Shown here: one piece after another, positions 26,323 through 35,462 of the stretch
Layout: each line of letters begins with the position of its first letter
Position numbering within the stretch: position 1 is the stretch's first letter
Source of the DNA: Gammaproteobacteria bacterium
GTDB lineage: Bacteria > Pseudomonadota > Gammaproteobacteria > Ga0077536
Assembly: GCA_016209015.1 (NCBI GenBank)
Contig: JACQWY010000014.1
Location: 1-64,000, forward strand
DNA: 64,000 nt
Direction: 5' to 3'
Program-made: the position numbers and the translations under genes
The notes under the pieces: model-generated
What the model was told of the DNA's origin: nothing
The model's input: only the letters and a program-made list of their open reading frames with translations
Databases searched by the model: none

Positions 26323-27624
26323 ATGTCCTCATTTGACCAGCTCGGTCTTGCCGAGCCCCTCGTGCGCGCCGTCACGGAACACGGCTACACCATCCCCACC
26401 CCCGTCCAGCAGCAGGCCATCCCGGCCGTGCTCGCGGGCGGCGATCTGCTCGCCGGCGCCCAGACGGGCACGGGCAAGACCGCCGCATTCACCCTGCCGA
26501 TCCTGCACCGGCTCAGCCAGCCCACGGACAAGCGCGGCATCCGCGCGCTCGTCCTGACACCGACCCGCGAGCTCGCGGCGCAGGTCGAGGAGTCCGTACG
26601 GACCTACGGCAAACACGTGCGGGTCAAGTCCATGGTGATGTTCGGCGGCGTCGGCATCCACCCGCAGATCGTGCAGCTCCGCGGGCGCGTCGATCTGCTC
26701 GTCGCGACCCCGGGCCGTCTGCTCGATCACCTGCAGCAGCGCACGGTGAATCTCGACAACATCGAGATCCTCGTCCTCGACGAAGCGGATCGCATGCTCG
26801 ACATGGGTTTCATCCGCGACATCAGGCGCGTGCTCGCGGTGCTGCCGAAGCAGCGTCAGAACCTGCTCTTCTCGGCGACCTACTCCGACGAAATCAAAGA
26901 GCTCGCCGACGGCCTGCTGAATCGCCCCGAGCGCATTGAAATCGCACCGCGCAAGGCGACAGCGGACCTCATCAATCAGCGCGTCTACCTCGTCGATCGC
27001 GGCCGCAAGCGCGAATTGTTCACACAACTCATCGAGGACGGCGCCTGGCATCAGGTGCTGGTCTTCACGCGTACGAAGCACGGCGCGAACCGTCTCGCGG
27101 AACAGCTCTCGAAGGGCGGCATCCCGGCGCTCGCGATCCACGGCAACAAGAGCCAGTCGGCGCGCACGCGCGCACTGTCCGAGTTCAAGAGCGGCGATCT
27201 GCAGGTGCTGGTCGCGACCGATATCGCGGCCCGCGGCATCGACATCGCGGAGCTGCCGCACGTCGTGAACTTCGAGCTGCCGAACGTGCCGGAGGACTAC
27301 GTCCATCGCATCGGCCGCACGGGCCGCGCGGGATCCGAGGGCGAGGCCGTGTCGCTCGTCTGCATCGACGAGTACAAGCTGCTCGCCGACATCGAGCGCC
27401 TCATGAAGCGCAAGCTCGAGCGCGAAATCGTGTCGGGCTTCGAGCTCGACCCGAACGCGCGGCCCGAGCCGATCGAGAACGGACGCCGTCATCCGCAGAC
27501 CGGTCGCGGCCACGGCCACGACAAGCCTGCGCAAGCCGGTCACGGCGGGCCGGCGAAGCACCACGGCGCACGCGCCGCGCGGCGCCCGGGCCAGTCGGCG
27601 TCGAACCGATCTGGTTCACGTTGA
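26323..27624 (+). CDS. rhlE: DEAD-box ATP-dependent RNA helicase, RhlE type
   Basis: The 433-residue helicase has all core motifs: Q-motif region [18 protein letters not shown] (about 47-54), PTRELA, DEAD, SAT, then in domain 2 [19 protein letters not shown] and [10 protein letters not shown]. The C-terminus is His/Gly/Lys-rich, a likely RNA-binding tail. RhlE helps ribosome assembly and RNA turnover, especially in the cold. The ATG at 26323 follows GGAG; the open frame extends upstream but into non-homologous sequence. Confidence 0.93.
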   Translation: MSSFDQLGLAEPLVRAVTEHGYTIPTPVQQQAIPAVLAGGDLLAGAQTGTGKTAAFTLPILHRLSQPTDKRGIRALVLTPTRELAAQVEESVRTYGKHVRVKSMVMFGGVGIHPQIVQLRGRVDLLVATPGRLLDHLQQRTVNLDNIEILVLDEADRMLDMGFIRDIRRVLAVLPKQRQNLLFSATYSDEIKELADGLLNRPERIEIAPRKATADLINQRVYLVDRGRKRELFTQLIEDGAWHQVLVFTRTKHGANRLAEQLSKGGIPALAIHGNKSQSARTRALSEFKSGDLQVLVATDIAARGIDIAELPHVVNFELPNVPEDYVHRIGRTGRAGSEGEAVSLVCIDEYKLLADIERLMKRKLEREIVSGFELDPNARPEPIENGRRHPQTGRGHGHDKPAQAGHGGPAKHHGARAARRPGQSASNRSGSR

Positions 27625-27634
27625 GCTGAAAGAA

Positions 27635-27668
27635 CGTACGCGGGCCGCGGACCTGCGGCCCGCGTACG
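27635..27668 (+). terminator. Strong hairpin after rhlE
   Basis: CGTACGCGGGCCGC (27635-27648) pairs perfectly with GCGGCCCGCGTACG (27655-27668) around a 6-nt loop, 10 nt after the rhlE stop. The 14-bp GC stem is very stable but lacks a U run. It may end rhlE transcription or protect the mRNA 3' end. Confidence 0.5.
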
Positions 27669-27740
27669 CGGCTGGTCGCCGCCTCGCGACCGGCGGATAA
27701 TGACCGCCGCACGACAACCCAGAAGCAGACCACCGGCGTC

Positions 27741-28520
27741 ATGAGGAAGCCCAGGAACCCGCGCCGCTCAACGGGCCGGCACGGAACGCGCACACCGCAC
27801 AGTGTCGCGGCGGCGTCGCACGACGTACCGATCGCCACCCGCCTCGGCATCCCAGATTATCTTCGCGAGACCTACTGGTGGGCTTATCTCCATCCGGTCG
27901 GCGTGCGCGTGTTCGAGCGGCAGTGGCTCGTGAACCTGATTCTCTGGGGCAACTTCGCGCGCCTGCGCGATGCGGCTTTGACCGCGCTCGGCACGCCAGT
28001 CACCGGGCGTGTGCTGCAGGTCGCGTGCGTGTACGGCGATTTCACGCCCCGGCTGCTCGCGCGGCTCGATCCGGACGCGCGACTCGACGTCGTCGACGTC
28101 GCACCGATCCAGCTCGACAACCTCGCCGCGAAGCTCGGCGACGATCCGCGCGTGCGTCTCGTCCAGGAGGATTCGTCCTGCCTCTCCGCACCCGCCGCGA
28201 GGTATGACGCGGCGGTCGTTTTCTTCCTGCTGCACGAACAGCCCGCAGCCGTGCGTCGGCGCACGCTTGCCGAGGCCCTGCGCGTCCTGATGCCCGGTGG
28301 CAGACTCGTCATCGTGGACTATCACTTGCCGCGGCGCGGGAACCCGCTCCGGTACGTGATGCGGCCGATCCTGCGCGCGCTGGAACCGTTCGCCGAAGCA
28401 TTGTGGGAAGAGGACGTGGCGAGCTGGCTGCCGGAGGAGACGCCGGTCGTGGCCATCGAGAAGGCGACCTGCTGTGGCGGTCTGTATCAGTTGCTCGTCG
28501 CGACCCGCGCCGAGGCGTGA
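27741..28520 (+). CDS. rquA: Rhodoquinone biosynthesis methyltransferase-like enzyme RquA
   Basis: The 259-residue protein shows the RquA hallmarks. These are YLRETYWWAYLHPVGVRVFE (about 40-59), RQWLVNLILWGNFARLRDAAL, and a modified SAM motif ACVYGDFTP (about 95-103) in place of the usual Gly-rich loop, then DVVDVAPIQLDNL and FFLLHEQP. RquA converts ubiquinone to rhodoquinone by replacing a methoxy with an amino group. Rhodoquinone feeds anaerobic fumarate reductase. The first ~30 residues are basic and poorly conserved. The ribosome site is weak. rquA is known to spread by lateral transfer, but composition here looks like its neighbours. Confidence 0.85.
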   Translation: MRKPRNPRRSTGRHGTRTPHSVAAASHDVPIATRLGIPDYLRETYWWAYLHPVGVRVFERQWLVNLILWGNFARLRDAALTALGTPVTGRVLQVACVYGDFTPRLLARLDPDARLDVVDVAPIQLDNLAAKLGDDPRVRLVQEDSSCLSAPAARYDAAVVFFLLHEQPAAVRRRTLAEALRVLMPGGRLVIVDYHLPRRGNPLRYVMRPILRALEPFAEALWEEDVASWLPEETPVVAIEKATCCGGLYQLLVATRAEA

Positions 28521-28652
28521 CGGGCGGGAATGAACTGCCGCGCGAGCTCGGCGTTAGAACGATTCACATAAGATGCGCCGGTGCGGGAGGCGCATCGATC
28601 GCATGTTCGCGGTGTTCATGGCGATTACGACGGCGCGTCCCTCGTGCCTGGT

Positions 28653-29414
28653 TCAGCCCGGCTTGCGCCCGGCCCGCACCGTCAGTGGCCAGCGCACAGG
28701 CGAGCGTCGCGCCGGATCGGGCCACACGTCCGCCATCGCCGCGACGAGCTCTGCGGCGGCATCGCGTCCCGTCAGCTCGCGGCAGCGCGCGGTCGCCGAC
28801 CAGCTCGCGACATAGCCGGTGAGCTCTTCCAGCGTCCAGCGCGTTTCGATGTCGAACGTCGGTGTCGCGAACTCGGGGTACGGAAACGGGAGATCGCGAT
28901 AGCCATTCTCCACGTGCGCCCGCTCCGGCGGCCAGTACGGCCCAGCGGTGTCGCGATAGCAGCGCTGCATGACGGGCTCCGCGGCTTCGTCGACGACATG
29001 CAGCGGGCCGTATGTCCACACCGCGAGCACGCCGCCGGCGACGAGCACGCGATCGGCTTCGGCATAGAAGCGCGGCAGATCGAACCAGTGCAGCGCCTGG
29101 GCGACGGTGACGAGATCCGCGAATCCATCCGGCAAACCGCTCGCCTCCGCCGGGCACGCTCGATATTCGACGTTCGCGAGCGCCGGCGCCTGCGCGAGCT
29201 GCACGGCCGAAGCGTCGGTCGCGACGACGCGCTCGAAACGCGCCGCGAGATCGACCGTCGCCTGGCCGCTGCCCGCCGCGCAGTCCCACACCGCACCGCG
29301 TCGCACGGGCAGCGTCGCGAGCCAGTCGAACAGCGCCTGCGGATAGCGCGGTCGGAACGCCGCATAACTCGTCGCCACCCCCGAGAAGTGATCGCTGAAC
29401 GGCTTGTCGCTCAT
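28653..29414 (-). CDS. SAM-dependent class I methyltransferase
   Basis: The 253-residue protein begins FSGVATSYAAFRPRYPQALFDWL, typical of methyltransferase type 11 proteins acting on small molecules (trans-aconitate methyltransferase-like). The SAM motif is VWDCAAGSGQATVDLA (about 42-57), followed by ALHWFDLPRFYAEADRVL. The substrate is unknown. Its ATG forms an ATGA overlap with the upstream SDR stop, so it is the last gene of the tonB-exbBD-SDR series. It is convergent with rquA. Confidence 0.85.
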   Translation of the reverse strand: MSDKPFSDHFSGVATSYAAFRPRYPQALFDWLATLPVRRGAVWDCAAGSGQATVDLAARFERVVATDASAVQLAQAPALANVEYRACPAEASGLPDGFADLVTVAQALHWFDLPRFYAEADRVLVAGGVLAVWTYGPLHVVDEAAEPVMQRCYRDTAGPYWPPERAHVENGYRDLPFPYPEFATPTFDIETRWTLEELTGYVASWSATARCRELTGRDAAAELVAAMADVWPDPARRSPVRWPLTVRAGRKPG

Positions 29415-30232
29415 GACGGCGTGCGTGCCCGTCGCACGTCGTCCATCGTCTTTCGCAGCAGCGGCTCGACGAGCGCGGGCGAGAAACGATACAACCAGTC
29501 GAAGAAGCGCGCATAGAAGGGAAAACGAATGACCGCTTCGTTGCGCGCGACACCGGCGAGAATGCGTTCCGCGGCAGCCGCCGCGGGTACGAGACGGAAT
29601 GGCAGGTGCGCGAGCAGCCGCTCGCGATCGATCTTCACCATTTCGCTGGCCGTATTGATATTCGAAGCGACGTAACCCGGGCACACGACACTGACCTTGA
29701 CGCCGAGCGCGGCTCCTTCTGTGCGGAGACTCCGCGAGAGACCGACGACGGCGTGCTTCGTCGCACAGTACGACGCATTGCCAGGGAACGGTACGAGGCC
29801 CGCGAGCGAGGCGACGTTCACGATGTGGCCGTGACCGCGTGCCGCCATGAGCCTGAACGCCGCGCTCGCGCCGTGGACGACACCCATGAGATTGACTTCG
29901 ACGACGCGGCGCCAGTGTGTGAGTTCGAGATCGCGCATCTCGCCGGTAATGGCGATTCCTGCATTGTTGAACAGCAAGTCGAGACTCGCTGCATCAGCGA
30001 GCTCTTCGATCAGGTTCGCGAAACGCGTTGCATCGGTCACGTCGCAGACGACGGCGCGCGCGTTGCCGCCGCTTGCGACGATGCCTCGGGCGGCTGCTTG
30101 CGCCCCCGCCTCGTCGACGTCCGCGAGCACGACCGTCGCACCCGCGGCCGCGAGCGCCTCGGCGAGCGCGCGTCCGATGCCGCTCGCCGCACCGGTGACG
30201 AGCGCGCCGCGGCCGGCGAATGGCGAGCTCAC
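29411..30232 (-). CDS. Short-chain dehydrogenase/reductase
   Basis: The 273-residue enzyme has the Rossmann motif TGAASGIG (about 14-21), Asp in LADVDEAG suggesting NAD preference, NNAG (about 90-93), the catalytic Ser in NVASLAG and YCATK (Tyr/Lys). The C-terminal RFPFYARFFDWLYRFSP tail is amphipathic and may touch membrane. Substrate unknown. Both ends overlap neighbours: ATGA with exbD and ATGA with the methyltransferase gene, implying coupling. Confidence 0.9.
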   Translation of the reverse strand: MSSPFAGRGALVTGAASGIGRALAEALAAAGATVVLADVDEAGAQAAARGIVASGGNARAVVCDVTDATRFANLIEELADAASLDLLFNNAGIAITGEMRDLELTHWRRVVEVNLMGVVHGASAAFRLMAARGHGHIVNVASLAGLVPFPGNASYCATKHAVVGLSRSLRTEGAALGVKVSVVCPGYVASNINTASEMVKIDRERLLAHLPFRLVPAAAAAERILAGVARNEAVIRFPFYARFFDWLYRFSPALVEPLLRKTMDDVRRARTPS

Positions 30233-30636
30233 TGCGGCGCCGTCATCACCGAGAGCTTCGTGATCCCGGCGTGTTCGATCACCGCCATGACCTTCGCGAC
30301 ACGGCCGTAGTTCACTCCGTCGTCGGCCTGCAGGTGCAGGGTCAGGTCCGCGTTACCGGCCTTGATCTTCGTGAGTGCGGCACCGAGCGCTTCGAGCGCG
30401 AGCTCCTCCTTGTCGAGGTAGATCTTGCCGTCCTTGTTGACCGTGACCGCCGCGGACTTCTTCATCTCGGGCGGGGCTGTCGCGACGGTCTTCGGCAGGT
30501 TCACGTGCACGGCGTTGTTGAGCAGTGGCGCTGTGACGATGAACACGACGAGCAGCACGAGCATCACGTCGACGAGCGGCGTTACGTTGATTTCGCTCAT
30601 CATCTGATCGTTGTCGCCGGAGGTATTGAAGGCCAT
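30229..30636 (-). CDS. exbD: ExbD/TolR family biopolymer transport protein
   Basis: The 135-residue protein has a short cytoplasmic N-terminus, one membrane segment (VTPLVDVMLVLLVVFIVTA, about 18-36, with the proton-carrying Asp) and a periplasmic domain. With ExbB it forms the proton-driven motor that energises TonB. The start at 30636 has GGAGGAG 8 nt upstream and shares one base with the exbB stop (TGATG). Confidence 0.92.
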   Translation of the reverse strand: MAFNTSGDNDQMMSEINVTPLVDVMLVLLVVFIVTAPLLNNAVHVNLPKTVATAPPEMKKSAAVTVNKDGKIYLDKEELALEALGAALTKIKAGNADLTLHLQADDGVNYGRVAKVMAVIEHAGITKLSVMTAPQ

Positions 30637-31295
30637 CAGCGTGCTCCTCCGACCGAGGGCGCGAGACCTTTGTGGCGCACGGCGAGATTCATGAAGTCGG
30701 TCGCGAAACCCTCGAGATCGGCCGCGGCGATCTTGTGTCGGCGCAGGAAGAAGTTGTATGCGAGGACTGCGGGGATTGCGACCGCGATGCCGATCGCCGT
30801 CGCGATCAGCGCCTCGCCGATCGGACCCGCGACGACATCGAGGCTCGCCGCGCCCGTCTTCGTGATGTCCTGCAGCGCGTGCTTGATGCCCCACACCGTG
30901 CCGAACAGGCCAACGAAGGGCGAGGTGCTGCCGATGCTCGCGAGCCAGGACAGGCCACCCTCCATGACGTGACGCTCTTTCAGGAGCTGCACGCGCAGGC
31001 TGCGCTCGAGTCGGTCGCGCTCATCGCCGCTCTGCGCGAGACTGCCGCCTCCCGTGCCGCTGAGCGCTGCGAAGCCCGCCTGGGCGACGCGCGCCGCGGG
31101 CCCGACGAACTTCAATTGCGCGGCCGCTTCCAGGTCGGGCGCACTCCAGAACGCTTTCGCGAAGCTGCGGTTGCGGCCCGCGAACCACGAGTATTGGAGT
31201 GCCTTCATCGGGATGATCGTCCAGCTCACGACTGAGAATGCGACGAGCAGGATGAGCGTGCCATTGACGATGGTCGTCGAGGAGAAATCGAGCAT
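30636..31295 (-). CDS. exbB: ExbB/MotA-TolQ family proton channel protein
   Basis: The 219-residue protein has three hydrophobic segments (about 8-30, 120-145 and 165-190) and the family block WLASIGSTSPFVGLFGTVWGI, followed by GPIGEALIATAIGIAVAIPAVLAYN. It forms the proton channel with ExbD. The ATG at 31295 gives MLDFSSTT; an upstream TTG at 31319 in frame is less likely. It begins 20 nt after tonB. Confidence 0.92.
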   Translation of the reverse strand: MLDFSSTTIVNGTLILLVAFSVVSWTIIPMKALQYSWFAGRNRSFAKAFWSAPDLEAAAQLKFVGPAARVAQAGFAALSGTGGGSLAQSGDERDRLERSLRVQLLKERHVMEGGLSWLASIGSTSPFVGLFGTVWGIKHALQDITKTGAASLDVVAGPIGEALIATAIGIAVAIPAVLAYNFFLRRHKIAAADLEGFATDFMNLAVRHKGLAPSVGGAR

Positions 31296-31315
31296 GGTAA
31301 GTAGTCCCCGCGGGA

Positions 31316-32104
31316 TCAATTTTCGAGTTTGAACGTCACCGCTATCGTAACCCAGCTCGCGATGGGGATTTTGCCGCGCGCGGCCGGGACGAAGCGCCAG
31401 GTCGCGACGGTCGTTAGCGCGGAGCGGTCGAGCACGTCGTGGCCGCTCGTCGAGGCGAGCTCGACGGAATCGGCGCGGCCATTCTCGAGCACGTGCACTT
31501 TCACGAGCGCTTTGCCCTCCCAGCCGCGGCGCCGCGCGATCGATGGATATTCGGGCTTCGGATTACCGATCCGTTCGTCGCTGTGCGCTTCCGTCACGGA
31601 CTCCGGCGCGGGTGGCGCAGTCTCAGCAGCGGGCGTCGCGGGCGCGGGCGGTGCTGGGGGCACCGGCACTGTCTGCAGCGGAATCGCGTCTTCGGGCACG
31701 GGCGCCGGCTGCGGCGCGGGCTTTGGCTTCGCGATGGGCTTCGGCTTCGGCTTCGGCACCTCGAGCTTCGGTGGCGACGCGACCGGCGGCAGCGGCGCAG
31801 GCGCTTCGACTTTCGGTGGAAGCGGGGGCGCGGGCGGCGGCGGTGGCGCGACGAACGTGATCTCGATCGGCAACGGCTTGGGTGGCGTCGGTGTATCGGC
31901 CGCCCCCTGATACCAGAAAAACGCGAGGACATGGAGTTCGAGGGCAACGATACCGAGCAACAGCGCTTCCCAGATTACGTCCCGCGAGCGGGCCGGGGGC
32001 GGCACCGTCACGCGCATGATGCGCGCGCTTGGGAGCAGCACCACATTCGATGCCGCCACGTCCGGGCGGGCCCGGGCCAGCGCGTTGGGGACACCTCGGT
32101 TCAT
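31316..32104 (-). CDS. tonB: TonB energy-transducing protein
   Basis: The 262-residue protein has a single membrane anchor (about 43-65), a long Pro/Lys-rich periplasmic spacer with many PKP and PAP repeats (about 72-150), and a C-terminal TonB domain (PEYPSIARRRGWEGKALVKV, about 180 onward). It transmits proton-motive force to outer-membrane receptors. The N-terminal ~40 residues before the anchor are longer than in E. coli. It is the first gene of the exbB-exbD-SDR-methyltransferase run. Confidence 0.92.
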   Translation of the reverse strand: MNRGVPNALARARPDVAASNVVLLPSARIMRVTVPPPARSRDVIWEALLLGIVALELHVLAFFWYQGAADTPTPPKPLPIEITFVAPPPPPAPPLPPKVEAPAPLPPVASPPKLEVPKPKPKPIAKPKPAPQPAPVPEDAIPLQTVPVPPAPPAPATPAAETAPPAPESVTEAHSDERIGNPKPEYPSIARRRGWEGKALVKVHVLENGRADSVELASTSGHDVLDRSALTTVATWRFVPAARGKIPIASWVTIAVTFKLEN

Positions 32105-32282
32105 CTCGGCGAGCGATCCTGGCTGTGATGCGGGGGCGGCTCGAATGTCCCGCTGCCTGGGCGGGCGCAGGATTCTGAGACCCCGGGGTTGGATGACGAG
32201 CCGGTCGTCCCCGGCTGTGATCGCATTATGCCGCGCCCGTCCGTACTCGGCTGCGGGATTATTTCCCGGCGCACGGCAAATC

Positions 32283-32750
32283 TCAGACGGGCGTCCACTC
32301 CGTGAACGTTGCGGCCTGGCCGCGATAGACGCCAGCCGCGTCGGTCACGTTCCAGACGGTCGCACGCTCGATCCGAAAGCGTGCGCCGGATTTCGCGATG
32401 CGAATGCCGCTGTAGTCGTCGACGAAGCCCTGCGTCGTGACCCGCTGCATGAGCGCTGCGCGGGCCGCCTGATTCGCAGGCTCCGCGGATTCGCGCGACG
32501 GAATGGCGATGATTTCGTCCCATGTGTATTGGAACAAGGTGAGCGCGGCTCGGTTCGCGTAATTGAAGACTGGATCGGTCTCGACACCATGTGAAAGCAG
32601 CACGAACGGCGCCTCGAACACTTCCCGCGCCAGCGTCGCACCGACCGCCGCCGACGGCCACAGCCGATGACCCGTCAGACGGAAATGACTATCGAGCAGG
32701 AGCTCGACGTGTGGCCGCAGGAATTCGTTCGCGGTCGGCGCGGATGCCAT
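32283..32750 (-). CDS. MEKHLA (PAS-like) domain protein
   Basis: The 155-residue protein is one MEKHLA domain, a PAS relative first noticed in plant HD-ZIP III factors. Recognisable parts are HVELLLDSHFRLTGHRLWP, FVLLSHGVETDPVFNYANRAAL and the aromatic end ATFTEWTPV. No output domain is attached, so its signal and partner are unknown. GGGGG lies 6 nt upstream of the ATG. It is divergent from the acyl-CoA synthetase gene across 145 nt. Confidence 0.85.
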   Translation of the reverse strand: MASAPTANEFLRPHVELLLDSHFRLTGHRLWPSAAVGATLAREVFEAPFVLLSHGVETDPVFNYANRAALTLFQYTWDEIIAIPSRESAEPANQAARAALMQRVTTQGFVDDYSGIRIAKSGARFRIERATVWNVTDAAGVYRGQAATFTEWTPV

Positions 32751-32895
32751 TGAAACCCCCGTTGAACCTGGATTCGAGCGCTGCAGAGCGTCATCAGTCG
32801 ACCAGACAGATACGCGCGACGCCGATGATACGATACTCTCGCCCCGGTGCTGCCTGCCGCATCACCCCCGCGAACGACGCAGTGGAGACCCCATC

Positions 32896-34482
32896 ATGCC
32901 GGAATTGACCGCCCGCGAATCGCTGCCCGCCTTCCTGCAAACCCTTGATGGCTCGAGGCTCGCGCTGGAGTACGGCGCGGAGCGGTGGCGCGTCGCGGAT
33001 CTGCGTGGCGCGGTATCTGCTGCCGCACGCGGGCTCGCGGGGCTCGGCATCGGCGCGGGCGATTGCGTCGGCCTCTGGCTGCCGAACATCCCGGCTTGGA
33101 TCGTCCTCTTCTTCGCCTGTGCCGAGCTCGGCGCGATCGCTCTGTCCGTCAACACGCGCTTCCGCTCTCACGAGCTTGCCGACATCCTCGGCCGCTCGAA
33201 GTGCAAGGCGCTCGTCTACTGGCCGCACTTCAAGGCGATCGATTTCGCTGACATCCTGCGCGGCGTCGAGGCCGAAGCGATCGCGGCGATCGAAGAGCTC
33301 GTGGTTTACCAGGAAGACGATGCGCCGCTCGAAAATCCGCTGCCCGGCGCGCGCCTGACGCGTTACGCGGACCTCAAGCTTGCCGGGCATACCTACCTCG
33401 GCGCCGCAACGCCTGACGCCCGTTGCGTGATCTTCACGACCTCGGGCACGACGAAGGCGCCGAAGTTCGTCTGTCACCGCCAGGCGACCGTCGTGCAGCA
33501 CGCGCGAGACGTCGTGCCGGCGTTCGAATTCGACGCACCCGGTTCCCTCGTGTTGCAGGCGCTGCCGCTGTGCGGGGTGTTCGGCTTCACGCAGGCTCTA
33601 GCCGCGCTCGCGGCCGGCACGCCGATGATCGTCATGCCGGTGTTCGAAGCGGAAGGCGCGGCGCGGATCGTCATCGAACGCGGCATAACGCACTGCCAGG
33701 GCGTCGACGACATGATTGATCGCATGCTCGCCGCGCGCCCGGAGCCCCAGCCGTTTCCGACGCTGCGTTACTTCGGCTATGCACGTTTCAATCCCGCGCT
33801 CGAGGACATCGTCGAGCGTGCCGAAGCGCGCGGCGTCATCCTGCGCGGCCTCTACGGCATGAGCGAGGTGCATGCACTCTACGCCCTGCAGCCTCTCGAA
33901 TTGCCGACTGCCGAGCGCCGTAAGGGGGGTGGTAAGCCTGTCTCGCCGCGCGCGTCCGTGCGCGTGCGCGATCCGGAATCGGGGAAGGTGCTCGACGTCG
34001 GGGAGCACGGCGAAATCGAGCTGATGGGGCCGAGCGTCATGGTCGAATACTACGGCGACGAGCAGGCGACGGCCGAGGCTTTCACCGACGATGGATATTT
34101 CAAGACCGGGGATCTCGGCTATCTCGAAGACGACGGGCGCTTCTGCTATATCACGCGCATGGGCGACGTGCTGCGCCTCGCAGGCTTCCTCACGAGCCCG
34201 CAGGAAATCGAGACGGTGCTCGATGAGCATCCAGAAGTCGCGAACAGCCAAGTCGTCGGCGCGACGATCGACAGCCAGCCTTCAGCAGTCGCCTTCGTGA
34301 TCATGGAATCCGGTTACACTCTCGACGAAGCGGCCCTACAAACCTGGTGCCGCGAGCGGCTGGCCGGCTACAAGGTGCCGCGCCGCATCTTTGCACTAGC
34401 GGAATTCCCGACGACACTGAGCGCAAACGGTACGAAAATCCAGCGTGCGAAACTGCGCACGCTCGCGGCCGAGCGCGTCTGA
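32896..34482 (+). CDS. AMP-forming acyl-CoA synthetase / ligase
   Basis: The 528-residue enzyme has the ANL-superfamily motifs: TTSGTTKAPKFV (A3, about 175-186), LYGMSEVH (A5), YFKTGDLGYLEDDGRF (A7), RMGDVLRLAGF (A8) and SANGTKIQRAKLR with the catalytic Lys (A10). It activates a carboxylic acid to the adenylate and thioester; chain length is not predictable. The gene is followed after 33 nt by a hydrolase in the same direction. Confidence 0.9.
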   Translation: MPELTARESLPAFLQTLDGSRLALEYGAERWRVADLRGAVSAAARGLAGLGIGAGDCVGLWLPNIPAWIVLFFACAELGAIALSVNTRFRSHELADILGRSKCKALVYWPHFKAIDFADILRGVEAEAIAAIEELVVYQEDDAPLENPLPGARLTRYADLKLAGHTYLGAATPDARCVIFTTSGTTKAPKFVCHRQATVVQHARDVVPAFEFDAPGSLVLQALPLCGVFGFTQALAALAAGTPMIVMPVFEAEGAARIVIERGITHCQGVDDMIDRMLAARPEPQPFPTLRYFGYARFNPALEDIVERAEARGVILRGLYGMSEVHALYALQPLELPTAERRKGGGKPVSPRASVRVRDPESGKVLDVGEHGEIELMGPSVMVEYYGDEQATAEAFTDDGYFKTGDLGYLEDDGRFCYITRMGDVLRLAGFLTSPQEIETVLDEHPEVANSQVVGATIDSQPSAVAFVIMESGYTLDEAALQTWCRERLAGYKVPRRIFALAEFPTTLSANGTKIQRAKLRTLAAERV

Positions 34483-34515
34483 ATTCATCCACTGCCAGAA
34501 GAGGAGGACGAGCAC

Positions 34516-35409
34516 ATGCGACGCGACATCGAATTCAATGCCGACGGGGTGACGCTCCGCGGCTGGTTCTACACCCCGGATCGCGGCACGGGCCCCTACC
34601 CGACCGTCGTCCTCGCGCACGGCTTCTCGGGCGTGAAGGAAATGGGGCTCGACCGCTATGCAGAAGTGTTCGCCACTGGCGGCTTGGCCGTGCTCGTGTA
34701 CGACAATCGTTGCCTCGGCGCGAGCGGGGGCGAGCCCCGTTCGGAGATCGACCCCGCCTGGCAGCGCCGCGATTATCGCAGCGCAATCAGTTACGCCGCG
34801 ACCCTGCCCGAGGTGGACGTGAAGCGCATCGGCATCTGGGGCACGAGCTACACCGGTGGCACGGTGTGCGCCGTCGCGGCGCTCGACCGGCGCGTGAAGT
34901 GCGTGGTCTCTCAAGTGCCGTTCATGAACGGACACCGCAATCTCCAGCAGTTCCTGCCGCTCACTGCGGTCGAGGGCTTCCATCGCATGCTGGACGAGGA
35001 TCGCGCGCGGCGCGTGCGGGGCGAGCCCTCCGCCTACATGAAAATGTGCTCACTCGATCCGAACGAGCCTCACGTCTTCCCAGGCGAGGCGACGTACAAT
35101 TTCATTCACCGCTACGTGGATGTCGATCCGAAGTGCACCTGGGAGAACCGCGTTACGCTGCGCTCGCTCGAATACATGCTCGAGTACGATGTTACGGGCT
35201 TCATGGACAAGATCAGCCCTACTCCGCTCCTCATGATCGTCTCGGAGTGGGATACGACGACACCGAGCGACATTGCGCTCGATCACTACGCGCTCGTGCA
35301 GGGCACGAAAAAGCTCATGGTGATCAAGGCCGATCATTACGCGGCCTATGTGGAGAAATTCGACGAAACCAGCGCCGCCGCGCGCGACTGGTTCGTCGAA
35401 CACCTCTGA
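34516..35409 (+). CDS. Alpha/beta hydrolase, dienelactone-hydrolase/acetyl-xylan-esterase-like
   Basis: The 297-residue protein has LAHGFSGVKEM (oxyanion region, about 33-43), the nucleophile motif WGTSYTGG (about 109-116), the acid near SEWDTTTP and His in ADHYAAYVEKF. It resembles uncharacterised hydrolases with an inserted lid. A very strong GAAGAGGAGGA precedes the ATG. Its 33-nt spacing from the acyl-CoA synthetase suggests one transcript, perhaps hydrolysis of an ester followed by CoA activation of the acid. Confidence 0.87.
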   Translation: MRRDIEFNADGVTLRGWFYTPDRGTGPYPTVVLAHGFSGVKEMGLDRYAEVFATGGLAVLVYDNRCLGASGGEPRSEIDPAWQRRDYRSAISYAATLPEVDVKRIGIWGTSYTGGTVCAVAALDRRVKCVVSQVPFMNGHRNLQQFLPLTAVEGFHRMLDEDRARRVRGEPSAYMKMCSLDPNEPHVFPGEATYNFIHRYVDVDPKCTWENRVTLRSLEYMLEYDVTGFMDKISPTPLLMIVSEWDTTTPSDIALDHYALVQGTKKLMVIKADHYAAYVEKFDETSAAARDWFVEHL

Positions 35410-35422
35410 GCTGTCGCGCTCT

Positions 35423-35453
35423 GCCGCGGCCCGTGCGTACCACGGGCCGCGGC
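35423..35453. terminator. Strong hairpin between convergent genes
   Basis: GCCGCGGCCCGTG (35423-35435) pairs perfectly with CACGGGCCGCGGC (35441-35453), 13 bp with a 5-nt loop. It lies 13 nt past the hydrolase stop and just before the end of the opposing outer-membrane gene. No U tract. Confidence 0.5.
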
Positions 35454-35462
35454 GTGCCGGGC

